Origin: Azoarcus sp.
Lineage (GTDB): Bacteria > Pseudomonadota > Gammaproteobacteria > Burkholderiales > Rhodocyclaceae
NCBI GenBank assembly: GCA_020725025.1
Contig: DYFV01000030.1
Coordinates: 1 to 57,612 of the forward strand
Length of the DNA: 57,612 nt
Direction: 5' to 3'
Under the pieces are notes generated by a model, which did not search any database, was not told the origin of the DNA, and was given only the letters and a program-made list of their open reading frames with translations. A program made the position numbers and the translations under genes. Each line of letters begins with the position of its first letter. The first letter of the stretch is position 1. Positions 1 through 7,993 of the stretch are shown here, one piece after another.

Positions 1-79
1 TTTGCGGCTGCTCTCCTGTCAATGCGGGCGTTGCTCATGCCGATCTCCGCGATCGCACGGTCCCGCCGATCCTGCCCGC

Positions 80-1873
80 TCAGCGCGACTCCGCGCTCTC
101 CAGCTTCTTCATCCGATAGGCCAGCCGCGAGCGGGTGAGGCCCAGCAGGCGCGCCGCGGCGGTGAGGTTGCCTTCGCATTGGGCCACCGCCTCGCGCACC
201 AGCCGCGCTTCGAGGGCGTCCAGGGAGGGGCCGCGGGGTCCGGCCGGGGCGAGCTCGCGGAAGCGTTCCAGGGCGGAGCCGTCCTGCGGGGTGTCCGCGC
301 TTGCCAAGCCCCCGGCGGCGCCCACCGAGAAGAGCAGGTTGCGGGTGGTCTCCTCGTCGCGGAAAAGGTGGGGGAGGTCGATGGGCGTGCCATCCTCGGC
401 GGCGATGACGCCGCGCTCGACCAGATTCTGCAGCTCGCGCACGTTGCCCGGGAAGCGGTAGTTGAGGAGCGTGCGCACCGCCTTCTGGGTGAAGCCGGTC
501 ACCCGGCGCCCGTGCAGGCCGTTGTAGTGCTCCAGGAAGTGGCTCAGCAGCAGCGGGATGTCGTCGCGCCGCTCGCGCAGCGGCGGGAGCTGGATGGGGA
601 AGACGTTGAGGCGGAAGAAGAGGTCCTCGCGAAACTGCCCCTGGCGCACCGCTTCGCGCAGGTCCACGTTGGTGGCCGCCACCACGCGCACGTCCACCCG
701 GATCGTCCGGGTGCCGCCGACGCGCTCCACCACGCCTTCCTGCAGCGCCCGCAGCAGCTTGCCCTGGGAGGGCAGGCTCAGGGTGCCGATCTCGTCCAGG
801 AAGAGGGTGCCGCCGTGGGCCCGCTCGAAGCGGCCGGGGCGGGAGGTGGTGGCGCCGGTATAGGCGCCGCGCTCGACGCCGAAGAGCTCGGATTCGACCA
901 GGGTCTCGGGTATCGCGGCGCAGTTGATCGAGATGAACGCATGCTCCTTGCGCGGGCTGATCTCGTGCAGCATCTGCGCGAAGAGCTCCTTGCCGACACC
1001 GGACTCGCCGGTGAAGAGCACCGTCGCGCGGGTCGAGGCGACCCGCCGCAGCATGTGGCAGGCGGCGTTGAAGGCGGACGACACGCCGACCAGCTGGCGT
1101 TCGCCGAGCGCCGGCAGCTCGCTGCGGGCGCCGGGCAGGCTCGCCTGTTCGCGCACGGACGGGTTGTAGTTGTCCCGAGTGAGGAAATCCTCGGCGTTGA
1201 GGTAGCGCAGATCCTCCTCCACGTCGCCCCACTGCTCGACGGTCTTGCCCAGCACGCGGCACACCGGGTGGCCCATGGAGCGGCACTCCACCTCGCGGAA
1301 GATCGTGAGGCGCCCGAGGAGCGTCGTCACGTAGCCCATGGCGTAGCCGAGCTGCATCCAGCACGCGGGCTCCGTGCCGATGCCGTAGGCGGCGATGTGC
1401 TCGTCGTCCTCGCTGGAGTGATGCCACAGGAACTCCCCGTCGTAGGTCCCCTTCTTCGGGTCGAACTCGAAGTGCACCGTCTCCACCTGCACCACGCCCT
1501 CCAGGGAGTGCAGCCGGGTGCCGGCATAGAAGATCGCCTCGGGCTTGGCGTCGGGCCAGCGCTCGCGCACGAGCTGGGCGTCGCGCACCCCGGAGGTGTA
1601 GCCGGCGCGGGTCAGCAGGCCTCGCGCGCGCTCCAGGCCGAGGCGCTCGATGAGCTCGCGGCGCAGGCTGCCCAGCGAGGTGTTGTGCATCAGCACCATG
1701 CGCTGGTCGTTGAGCCAGATGCGTCCGTCCCCGGGCGAGAAGAACAGGCACTCGCTGAGATCCTGGAAGGTGGGGGCGGCGGTGTCGCTGAGGGTCTTGC
1801 TGTCGCCGGACGGCAGGACCGCACCGGTGGCACGCGACACGTCCGCAAGCGAAACGCGCTTGGACGGGGGCAT
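80..1873 (-). CDS. sigma-54-dependent transcriptional activator with XylR_N and V4R sensor domains
   Basis: This 597-residue protein has the XylR/DmpR/TbuT architecture. An XylR_N effector-binding segment (about residues 35-130) is followed by a V4R domain with Cys residues (about 130-205). The central AAA+ domain has Walker A GESGVGKE near residue 288 and a GAYTGA sigma-54 contact loop near 335. A Fis-type helix-turn-helix occupies the last 45 residues. In this family an aromatic effector binds the N-terminal domain and relieves its repression of the ATPase. The gene is divergent from an aldehyde dehydrogenase operon with a -24/-12 promoter at 2072-2087, its most likely target. A sigma-70-like promoter for the regulator itself lies at 1909-1938. 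The effector cannot be read from the sequence; phenols, alkylphenols and other monoaromatics are typical. Confidence 0.93.
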   Translation of the reverse strand: MPPSKRVSLADVSRATGAVLPSGDSKTLSDTAAPTFQDLSECLFFSPGDGRIWLNDQRMVLMHNTSLGSLRRELIERLGLERARGLLTRAGYTSGVRDAQLVRERWPDAKPEAIFYAGTRLHSLEGVVQVETVHFEFDPKKGTYDGEFLWHHSSEDDEHIAAYGIGTEPACWMQLGYAMGYVTTLLGRLTIFREVECRSMGHPVCRVLGKTVEQWGDVEEDLRYLNAEDFLTRDNYNPSVREQASLPGARSELPALGERQLVGVSSAFNAACHMLRRVASTRATVLFTGESGVGKELFAQMLHEISPRKEHAFISINCAAIPETLVESELFGVERGAYTGATTSRPGRFERAHGGTLFLDEIGTLSLPSQGKLLRALQEGVVERVGGTRTIRVDVRVVAATNVDLREAVRQGQFREDLFFRLNVFPIQLPPLRERRDDIPLLLSHFLEHYNGLHGRRVTGFTQKAVRTLLNYRFPGNVRELQNLVERGVIAAEDGTPIDLPHLFRDEETTRNLLFSVGAAGGLASADTPQDGSALERFRELAPAGPRGPSLDALEARLVREAVAQCEGNLTAAARLLGLTRSRLAYRMKKLESAESR

Positions 1874-1908
1874 GGTTGTCTCTCTCCGTTATCGGTGTAG
1901 TGCGCAAG

Positions 1909-1938
1909 ATTATGAGGTCCTCTCGCGGCGCTTAACAA
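1909..1938 (-). promoter_or_regulatory. putative sigma-70 promoter of the activator gene
   Basis: On the minus strand a -35-like TTGTTA and a -10-like CATAAT are separated by 18 bases, about 35 bases before the start codon of the regulator at 1873. The palindrome ACAAATTTGT at 1935-1944 overlaps its -35 end. Confidence 0.4.
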
Positions 1939-1944
1939 ATTTGT
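1935..1944. promoter_or_regulatory. candidate upstream activator site (palindrome)
   Basis: ACAAATTTGT is a perfect 10-base palindrome about 130 bases upstream of the -24/-12 promoter. XylR/DmpR-type activators bind inverted repeats 100-200 bases upstream, so the position fits. The sequence only loosely resembles the TTGA-rich sites known for XylR. The rest of the 1874-2167 intergenic stretch shows no further clear signal beyond the promoters listed. Confidence 0.25.
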
Positions 1945-2071
1945 GAGGTTGATGGCGCGCGACGGGGTTTGTGCGGCGCGGCGTCGGCGTCCTCGTCGAC
2001 TTGCCTGCGCCCCCTCGATGCGCGGCACGTGCGCGATGCTGGCATGCAGCACGCCCACGTCCTGCACGGCC

Positions 2072-2087
2072 TGGCATACCGCTTGCC
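2072..2087 (+). promoter_or_regulatory. sigma-54 (-24/-12) promoter of the aldehyde dehydrogenase operon
   Basis: TGGCATACCGCTTGCC carries the invariant GG and GC exactly 12 bases apart and matches TGGCA-N6-TTGC. Transcription would start near 2098 and give a leader of about 70 bases before the GTG start at 2168. The divergent gene encodes a sigma-54 activator, which supports the call. Confidence 0.75.
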
Positions 2088-2167
2088 ATGTAGCTGGCAA
2101 AAGAGATCGAACGCCGTGTCCGCTGCGGAACACAGGCAGATCCATCAACCCGACGGAGGAGAAGGAC

Positions 2168-3643
2168 GTGCTATCTGGCAACGAGGGCCTGCTGCGCGAT
2201 TCGCGCTGGAACGGCCGGATTTTCAACGGCAGCTGGGCGGAGGCGAGCGGCGGCTCCGCCGCGGTGGCCGAGCCGGCCACCGGCGAGACGCTGACCCGGG
2301 TCGGCATGGCCAATGCGGCCGACATCTCCATCGCGGCACGCAGCGCGTCCGAGGCCCAGCCGGGCTGGGCCGCCATGCCGCCGCGGGAGCGGGCGGAGGT
2401 CTTCCATCGCGCGGCAGCCGTGCTGCAGGGCGATGCCGAAGCGCTCGCCCGATGGATCGTGCGCGAGACCGGCAGCATCCTGCCCAAGGCGCAGCTCGAG
2501 GTGCGCGAGGCGGTGGTCATCCTGCGCCGTGCGGCGGCCATGGTGCTCGATGTGCACCAGGGACTGATGCTGCCGTCGGCTCCCGGCCGCCTCTCCTATG
2601 CCAAGCGGACGCCGCACGGGGTCGTGGGCGTGATCTCGCCCTTCAACGTCCCGCTCGTCCTGTCGATTCGTGCGGTGGCGCCGGCGCTCGCGGCCGGCAA
2701 CGCAGTGGTGCTGAAACCCGATCCGCGCACCCCGGTGACGGGCGGCTTCCTGCTTGCCCGCGCCTTCGAGGAGGCGGGGCTGCCGGCCGGGGCGCTGCAG
2801 GTGCTGCCCGGTGGCGCCGATGCGGGCGAGGCCCTGTGCACCGATCCCCATGTGCGGATGATTTCTTTCACCGGCTCGACCGCCGTCGGCCGCCGCGTGG
2901 GCGAGCTCGCCGGGCGGCACCTGAAGAAGGTCGCCCTCGAGCTGGGCGGAAAGAGCCCGCTGATCGTGCTCGAGGACGCCGATCTCGACCTCGCCGCGCG
3001 CAACGCGGCGTGGGGTGCCTGGCTGCACCAGGGCCAGATCTGCATGTGCTCGGGGCGCATCCTCGCCCACCGCTCCATCGCCGCCGAGCTCGTCGCCCGG
3101 CTGGTGGAGAAGGCCAGGCACCTGCCGGTGGGCAACCCCGCCCTGGGCGAGGTCGCGATCGGGCCGATCATCGATGCCAAGCAGCTCAAGCGTGTCGACG
3201 GCATCGTCCAGGACAGCGTGGCCGCCGGGGCGAAGCTCGAGGCCGGCGGCGTGATCGACGGGCCCTGCTACCGGCCCACCGTGCTCTCCGGGGTGCGTCC
3301 GGGCATGCGCGCCTACGACGAGGAGTTCTTCGGACCGGTCGCCAGCGTCATCGCCTTCGACAGCGACGAGGAGGCGATTCACATCGCCAACGACACCGAG
3401 TACGGGCTGTCGGCGGCCGTCATCTCGCCCTCGATCGGGCGCGCCATGGCGATCGGCGAGCGGGTGCGCTCCGGCCTGCTGCACATCAACGACCAGACGG
3501 TCGCGGACGAGTGCGTGAACCCCTTCGGCGGCTGCGGCGCGTCGGGCAACGGCGGCGCCGTCGGCGGCCCGGCCGACTGGGAGGAGTTCACGCACTGGCG
3601 CTGGGTGACGGTGAAGGACACTCCGCCCGCGTATCCCTTCTGA
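2168..3643 (+). CDS. aryl-aldehyde dehydrogenase, benzaldehyde dehydrogenase (XylC)-like
   Basis: A 491-residue NAD(P)-dependent aldehyde dehydrogenase. The GTG start at 2168 is chosen because GGAGGAGAAGG lies just upstream and the N-terminus then matches the family. Catalytic Cys292 sits in GQICM and the general-base Glu258 in LELGGK; the cofactor-loop motif FTGSTAVGR is present. The overall pattern, including the C-terminal GGPADWEEFTHWRW and final PAYPF, closely resembles benzaldehyde dehydrogenases of the XylC type (about 487 residues). It would oxidise an aromatic aldehyde to the acid. First gene after the -24/-12 promoter and 90 bases ahead of the DUF1302 gene, so probably operon-leading. 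The exact substrate is unknown; vanillin, coniferyl aldehyde or benzaldehydes are possible. Confidence 0.9.
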   Translation: MLSGNEGLLRDSRWNGRIFNGSWAEASGGSAAVAEPATGETLTRVGMANAADISIAARSASEAQPGWAAMPPRERAEVFHRAAAVLQGDAEALARWIVRETGSILPKAQLEVREAVVILRRAAAMVLDVHQGLMLPSAPGRLSYAKRTPHGVVGVISPFNVPLVLSIRAVAPALAAGNAVVLKPDPRTPVTGGFLLARAFEEAGLPAGALQVLPGGADAGEALCTDPHVRMISFTGSTAVGRRVGELAGRHLKKVALELGGKSPLIVLEDADLDLAARNAAWGAWLHQGQICMCSGRILAHRSIAAELVARLVEKARHLPVGNPALGEVAIGPIIDAKQLKRVDGIVQDSVAAGAKLEAGGVIDGPCYRPTVLSGVRPGMRAYDEEFFGPVASVIAFDSDEEAIHIANDTEYGLSAAVISPSIGRAMAIGERVRSGLLHINDQTVADECVNPFGGCGASGNGGAVGGPADWEEFTHWRWVTVKDTPPAYPF

Positions 3644-3733
3644 TTCCCGGCGGGCGCGGCGAATCGCGCCTGGCGTATCGGCGAATACGGCCTGCCGATG
3701 CAGCAGGCCGATCCCACCCACCAAGGAGGTGAC

Positions 3734-5359
3734 ATGAAGCGTTTCAGCAAGAATCCGTCCTGCCGGCCACAGGCGCTTGCATTGGCCATCGCAACGGCGT
3801 TGTGGTTGCCCCAGGCCGGGGCGTTCCAGATCGACACCGGCAATCCCGACTTCCGGCTGCGCTGGGACAACACCCTCAAGTACAGCGCGGCATTCCGGGT
3901 GAAGGAGCAGTCGGACACGCTGATCGCCGACGTGAACTACGACGACGGCGACCGCAATTTCGACCGGGGCCTCATCTCCAACCGCATCGACTGGCTCACC
4001 GAGCTCGACGGGCGCTACCGCGACGTGGGCTTCCGGGTGAGCGCCGCAGCCTGGTACGACGCGGTCTACAACCGCAAGAACGACAACGAGTCGCCCTTCA
4101 CCAACAACTCGACCAGCGTCGCCCATGACCGCTTCACGGACGACACCCGCGAGCTGCACGGGCGCAACGCGGAGCTCCTGGACGCCTTCGTCTACGGCAA
4201 CTTCGACCTGGGGAGCCTGCGTAGCAACCTGCGTGTGGGGCGCCATTCGCTGGTCTACGGGGAGACGCTCTTCTTCGGCGCCAACGGCATCGCCGACGCC
4301 CAGGGGCCGATCGACCTGGTGAAGCTGCTCACCGTGCCGAGCTCGCAGTTCAAGGAAGTGCTGCGGCCGGTGGAGCAGGTCTCGGGCACCCTGCAGCTCA
4401 TGCCGGGCCTCTCGCTGGGGGCCTACTACCAGTTCCGCTGGGACGAGACCAAGATCCCGGCCGCGGGCAGCTACCTGTCGAACATCGACTGGGCCGGGGA
4501 CGGCGCCGAGTCGCTGCTCGTGGGGCCGGGCGTGCGGTGGAACCGCATCTCCGACATCGACGCGCGCGACTCGGGCCAGGGCGGCCTGCAGCTGCGCTTC
4601 TCGCCGGAGGGCAGCGACTTCGAGTACGGGCTGTACTTCGCCCGCTACCACGCCAAGACGCCGTCGTCCTTCTACTTCGATCCGGTGGGCGGGACCATCC
4701 GCACGGTCTATGCCGAAGGGATCCGCACCGCGGGCATGAGCGCCACCACCTCGATCGGTCAGCTGAACCTGGCGGCGGAAGCCTCCATCCGGCACAACGC
4801 GCCGCTCAACGGCGATCCGCAGATCTCAATCCTGCAGACAGCGGACAACCGCCACAACATCCTCTATCCGGTAGGCAAGACCGCCCACGCCAACCTGTCC
4901 GGCATCTACGTGCTGCAGCCCTCGGCCCTGTGGGGCGGCGGCTCGGTGATCGCCGAGCTCGCCTGGAACCGGGTGCTGTCGGTCACGAAGAACCCGGCGG
5001 CGATCGACCCCAACACCACCCGCGATGCCTGGGCCATGCGGATGATCTTCACGCCCGCCTACTTCCAGGTGCTGCCCGGCCTCGACCTCGAGGTCCCCAT
5101 CGGCCTCGGCTACAACTTCGAGGGCCGCTCGCGCGCCATCGCCAGCTTCAACGGCGGCAGCTCCGACGGCGGCGACTTCTCCCTGGGGGTGAACGGCACC
5201 TACCAGAACGTGTGGAAGTTCGGCGTGAGCTATGTGCGCTTCTTCGGCGACGAGTTCAGCCTCGTCACGCCGCAAAACTCGCCCGCCCCCATGCTTTCGT
5301 TCAAACAGACGCTGAAGGACCGGGACTTCGTCTCCTTCAACATTCAGCGCACCTTCTAA
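3734..5359 (+). CDS. DUF1302 family protein, predicted outer-membrane beta-barrel
   Basis: 541 residues with an N-terminal signal peptide ending near the AGAF segment and then a Gly/aromatic-rich series of beta-strands that ends in a terminal Phe (IQRTF), as in outer-membrane barrels. Start chosen at the ATG four bases after a perfect AAGGAGGTGA ribosome site. DUF1302 proteins are regularly encoded next to DUF1329, YCF48-like and RND genes in clusters for degradation of hydrophobic substrates such as sterols and alkylaromatics; the same set follows here. A role in passage of a hydrophobic substrate through the outer membrane is inferred from barrel features and context and is not established biochemically. 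Confidence 0.88.
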   Translation: MKRFSKNPSCRPQALALAIATALWLPQAGAFQIDTGNPDFRLRWDNTLKYSAAFRVKEQSDTLIADVNYDDGDRNFDRGLISNRIDWLTELDGRYRDVGFRVSAAAWYDAVYNRKNDNESPFTNNSTSVAHDRFTDDTRELHGRNAELLDAFVYGNFDLGSLRSNLRVGRHSLVYGETLFFGANGIADAQGPIDLVKLLTVPSSQFKEVLRPVEQVSGTLQLMPGLSLGAYYQFRWDETKIPAAGSYLSNIDWAGDGAESLLVGPGVRWNRISDIDARDSGQGGLQLRFSPEGSDFEYGLYFARYHAKTPSSFYFDPVGGTIRTVYAEGIRTAGMSATTSIGQLNLAAEASIRHNAPLNGDPQISILQTADNRHNILYPVGKTAHANLSGIYVLQPSALWGGGSVIAELAWNRVLSVTKNPAAIDPNTTRDAWAMRMIFTPAYFQVLPGLDLEVPIGLGYNFEGRSRAIASFNGGSSDGGDFSLGVNGTYQNVWKFGVSYVRFFGDEFSLVTPQNSPAPMLSFKQTLKDRDFVSFNIQRTF

Positions 5360-5372
5360 CGGAGACAGACTC

Positions 5373-6731
5373 ATGAAACTCGCATTGCGCAGCGCCGTCG
5401 CCGCCGTTGCCCTGGCCCTGGGCGCCCACGCGGCCGTGGCCGCCGTCACCGCGGAGGAGGCGGCCAAGCTCAAGAGCACCCTCACGCCCTTCGGCGCGGA
5501 GAAGGCGGGCAACAAGGACGGCAGCATTCCGGCCTGGACCGGCGCCTACACCAAGAGCCCGGCCGGCTACCAGAACGGCATGCCGCGGCCCGATCCGTTC
5601 GCCGACGACAAGCCCCGCTTCTCGATCACCAGCGCGAACCTCGCGCAGCACGCGGACAAGCTCACCGACGGGGTGCAGGCGCTCTTCAAGCGCTACCCCG
5701 ACTTCCGCATCGACGTCTATCCCACCCGCCGCACCGCCGGCGCACCCCAGTGGGTCTACGACAACACCTTCGCCAACGCCACCCGCGCCAAGCTCGCCGA
5801 GAACGCGACTTCCGTGAGCGGCGCCTTCGGCGGCATCCCGTTCCCGATCCCGGCCAACGGCGACGAGGCCATGTGGAACCACCGCCTGTCCTGGTCCGGC
5901 GAGTCGGTGGCCTTCAACCTGCGCACCTTCATCGTCACCGCCGACGGGCGCCGGGCACTCTCCAGCGAGGGCGACGAGCTGCTGCAGCGGCCGTACTACG
6001 CCAAGGACGGCAGCCTCGAGAGCTACAAGGGCATCTACCAGCTCGGCCGCTTCATCGTGTCGGGACCGGGCTCCAAGGCCGGCGAGGCGATCCTGGCCCA
6101 CGACCCGTCGGCGGCGGACAAGCCGCGGGACATCTGGCAGTACCTGGTGGGGCAGCGCCGGGTGCGCAAGGCGCCCTCGGTCGCCTACGACACGCCGGAC
6201 TTCGTCACCTCGGGGGTGGGCCTGTTCGACGAGGCCTTCATGATGTTCGGGCCGATCGACCGCCACGACTACAAGCTGGTGGGCAAGCGCGAGCTCTACA
6301 TCCCGTACAACAACAACCGCTCCGCCCTGGCCAAGATCGAGGACCTGGTCGGCCCGCACTTCCTGAATCCCGACCACGTGCGCTGGGAGCTGCACCGGGT
6401 GTGGGAGGTGGAGGCCACCCTCAAGCCCGGCAAGCGGCATAGCGTGCCCAAGCGCAAGTACTACATCGACGAGGACTCCTGGCAGATCGTGCTGTTCGAC
6501 GGCTGGGACGCCAAGGGCGACCTGTGGCGCATGAACTACTCGCTCACCTACCTGGTGCCCGAGCTGCCGGCGCTGGTCACCAACGTCATGTGGGGCGGCT
6601 ACGACCTGCAGACCGGGGCCTACTACTTCAACGCGGCGATGAACGGTGCGCCGACCCACTACAAGATCAGCGGCCCGAAGCCCGAGCACATCTGGAGCCC
6701 GGAAGAGCTCGCCAACCAGGGCGCGCGCTGA
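5373..6731 (+). CDS. DUF1329 family periplasmic/outer-membrane-associated protein
   Basis: 452 residues with a clear Sec signal peptide (first ~23 residues, Ala-rich, cleavage around AVA-A) and the DUF1329 hallmarks: a TPFGAE-AGNKDGSIPAWTG type N-terminus and a C-terminal aromatic-rich half. DUF1329 has a LolB/LppX-like fold that binds hydrophobic ligands. It starts 13 bases after the DUF1302 gene, so the two are co-transcribed, and family members nearly always occur with DUF1302. It probably shuttles a lipid-like or aromatic ligand in the periplasm or at the outer membrane (inference). No lipobox Cys is present, so it is not an obvious lipoprotein. Confidence 0.88.
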   Translation: MKLALRSAVAAVALALGAHAAVAAVTAEEAAKLKSTLTPFGAEKAGNKDGSIPAWTGAYTKSPAGYQNGMPRPDPFADDKPRFSITSANLAQHADKLTDGVQALFKRYPDFRIDVYPTRRTAGAPQWVYDNTFANATRAKLAENATSVSGAFGGIPFPIPANGDEAMWNHRLSWSGESVAFNLRTFIVTADGRRALSSEGDELLQRPYYAKDGSLESYKGIYQLGRFIVSGPGSKAGEAILAHDPSAADKPRDIWQYLVGQRRVRKAPSVAYDTPDFVTSGVGLFDEAFMMFGPIDRHDYKLVGKRELYIPYNNNRSALAKIEDLVGPHFLNPDHVRWELHRVWEVEATLKPGKRHSVPKRKYYIDEDSWQIVLFDGWDAKGDLWRMNYSLTYLVPELPALVTNVMWGGYDLQTGAYYFNAAMNGAPTHYKISGPKPEHIWSPEELANQGAR

Positions 6732-6743
6732 GCGCACTCGCCT

Positions 6744-6773
6744 GGGCCGGTGCGCCTGCCGGGGCACCGGCCC
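6744..6773. other. strong intercistronic hairpin
   Basis: GGGCCGGTGC and GCACCGGCCC form a perfect 10-bp stem with a 10-base loop, between the DUF1329 stop and the YCF48-like gene. No U-tract follows on either strand, so it may be a stability or attenuation hairpin rather than an intrinsic terminator. Confidence 0.4.
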
Positions 6774-6819
6774 GAACGGAATCGATCCCGCCCGCCGCGC
6801 GGCGGACGGGACATCCCCG

Positions 6820-7953
6820 ATGACGACGACCATGACCCCTCACCGACTTTCACGCCACTTTTCGCCGGTCACGCGCAAAGGCCTGCGGCTCTGCACATTC
6901 CTCCTCTTCGCAGCGCCTGCGTGGTCGGCTTCTTTACCCGCCGAGCCGGGCTTCGCCGTGCTCCAGCAGCCCGCGCTCGTCTCGGCCAAGGCGCCGCACC
7001 AGGCGATGCTGGCGATCACCCGCGCCGGCCCCCGCCTGGTGGCGGTGGGCGAGCAGGGCATCGTGCTGCTGAGCGACGACGACGGCGCGAGCTGGCGCCA
7101 GGCCGAGGTGCCGGTCTCCGTGTCGCTCACCGCGGTGTGTTTCGTCGACGCGCGCATCGGCTGGGCGGTCGGGCACCTGGGCACGATCCTGCACACCGGC
7201 GACGGGGGCGAGACCTGGGTCAAGCAGCTCGACGGCATCGCCGCGGCACAGGCGGTGCTCGAGGCGGCCGAGGCGCGCCTGGGCGAGGCCGGCGACGAAG
7301 CCGCCCAGCGTGCCGTGGCCGACGCGCGGCGGCTGGTGGAGGAGGGGCCCGACAAGCCCTTCCTCGACGTGCACTTCCTCGACACCCGCACCGGTTTCGC
7401 GCTCGGCGCCTACAACCTGGTGTTCCGCACCGACGACGCGGGGCGCAGCTGGCGCCCCTGGCAGGCGCGCGTTCCCAATCCGCGGGGCCTGCATCTTTAC
7501 GGCATGGCGGCGACCGGCGGCGCGCTGGTGATCGCCGGCGAGCAGGGCCTGCTGCTGCGCTCGACCGACGCCGGCGAGCACTTCGAGCCGGTCGCCTCAC
7601 CGTACCGCGGCAGCTTCTTCGGCGTGATCGGCACCGCCGACGGCGGCTTCGTCGCCTACGGCCTGCGCGGCAACGCCTTCCGGTCGACGGACGGCGGCCT
7701 CACGTGGCAGCGGATCGACACCGGGCAGGGCGAGTCGCTGAGCGCCGCCACGCTGCTCGCCGACGGCCGCGCCGCGCTCGTCAGCCAAGGCGGCGAGGTC
7801 GTCGTGAGCGACGCCGGCGGACTGCGCTTCGCGCGCACGCCGGGACTGCCCAAGCTGCCGCTGGCCGGCGTCGTCCAGGCGGCCGACGGCGCACTGGTCG
7901 CGGCGAGCCTCGCGGGCGTGCATCGCCTCGGCCAGCCGCAGCCGCGCGAATGA
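6820..7953 (+). CDS. YCF48-like beta-propeller (BNR-repeat) exported protein
   Basis: 377 residues. A basic N-terminus and hydrophobic segment (about residues 20-35, ending AWSAS) form a signal peptide. The rest consists of repeated blades with the motif 'D-GG-T/SW' (SDDDGASW, TGDGGETW, TDDAGRSW, STDGGLTW) typical of YCF48/photosystem II stability-factor-like propellers. In non-photosynthetic bacteria such proteins sit beside RND transporters in hydrophobic-compound clusters, as here (RND gene 40 bases downstream). A periplasmic partner of the RND protein is a reasonable inference. The start at 6820 is not supported by a strong ribosome site; the in-frame ATG at 6832 is an alternative. Confidence 0.85.
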   Translation: MTTTMTPHRLSRHFSPVTRKGLRLCTFLLFAAPAWSASLPAEPGFAVLQQPALVSAKAPHQAMLAITRAGPRLVAVGEQGIVLLSDDDGASWRQAEVPVSVSLTAVCFVDARIGWAVGHLGTILHTGDGGETWVKQLDGIAAAQAVLEAAEARLGEAGDEAAQRAVADARRLVEEGPDKPFLDVHFLDTRTGFALGAYNLVFRTDDAGRSWRPWQARVPNPRGLHLYGMAATGGALVIAGEQGLLLRSTDAGEHFEPVASPYRGSFFGVIGTADGGFVAYGLRGNAFRSTDGGLTWQRIDTGQGESLSAATLLADGRAALVSQGGEVVVSDAGGLRFARTPGLPKLPLAGVVQAADGALVAASLAGVHRLGQPQPRE

Positions 7954-7993
7954 CGCGGCACGCCCACGTATGCCCCAACCCCAGGAGCACACC

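Noticed and set aside
2171..4795. 874-residue minus-strand open frame opposite the aldehyde dehydrogenase and DUF1302 genes
   Set aside because: It spans two recognised plus-strand genes and the ribosome site between them, and has no family features.
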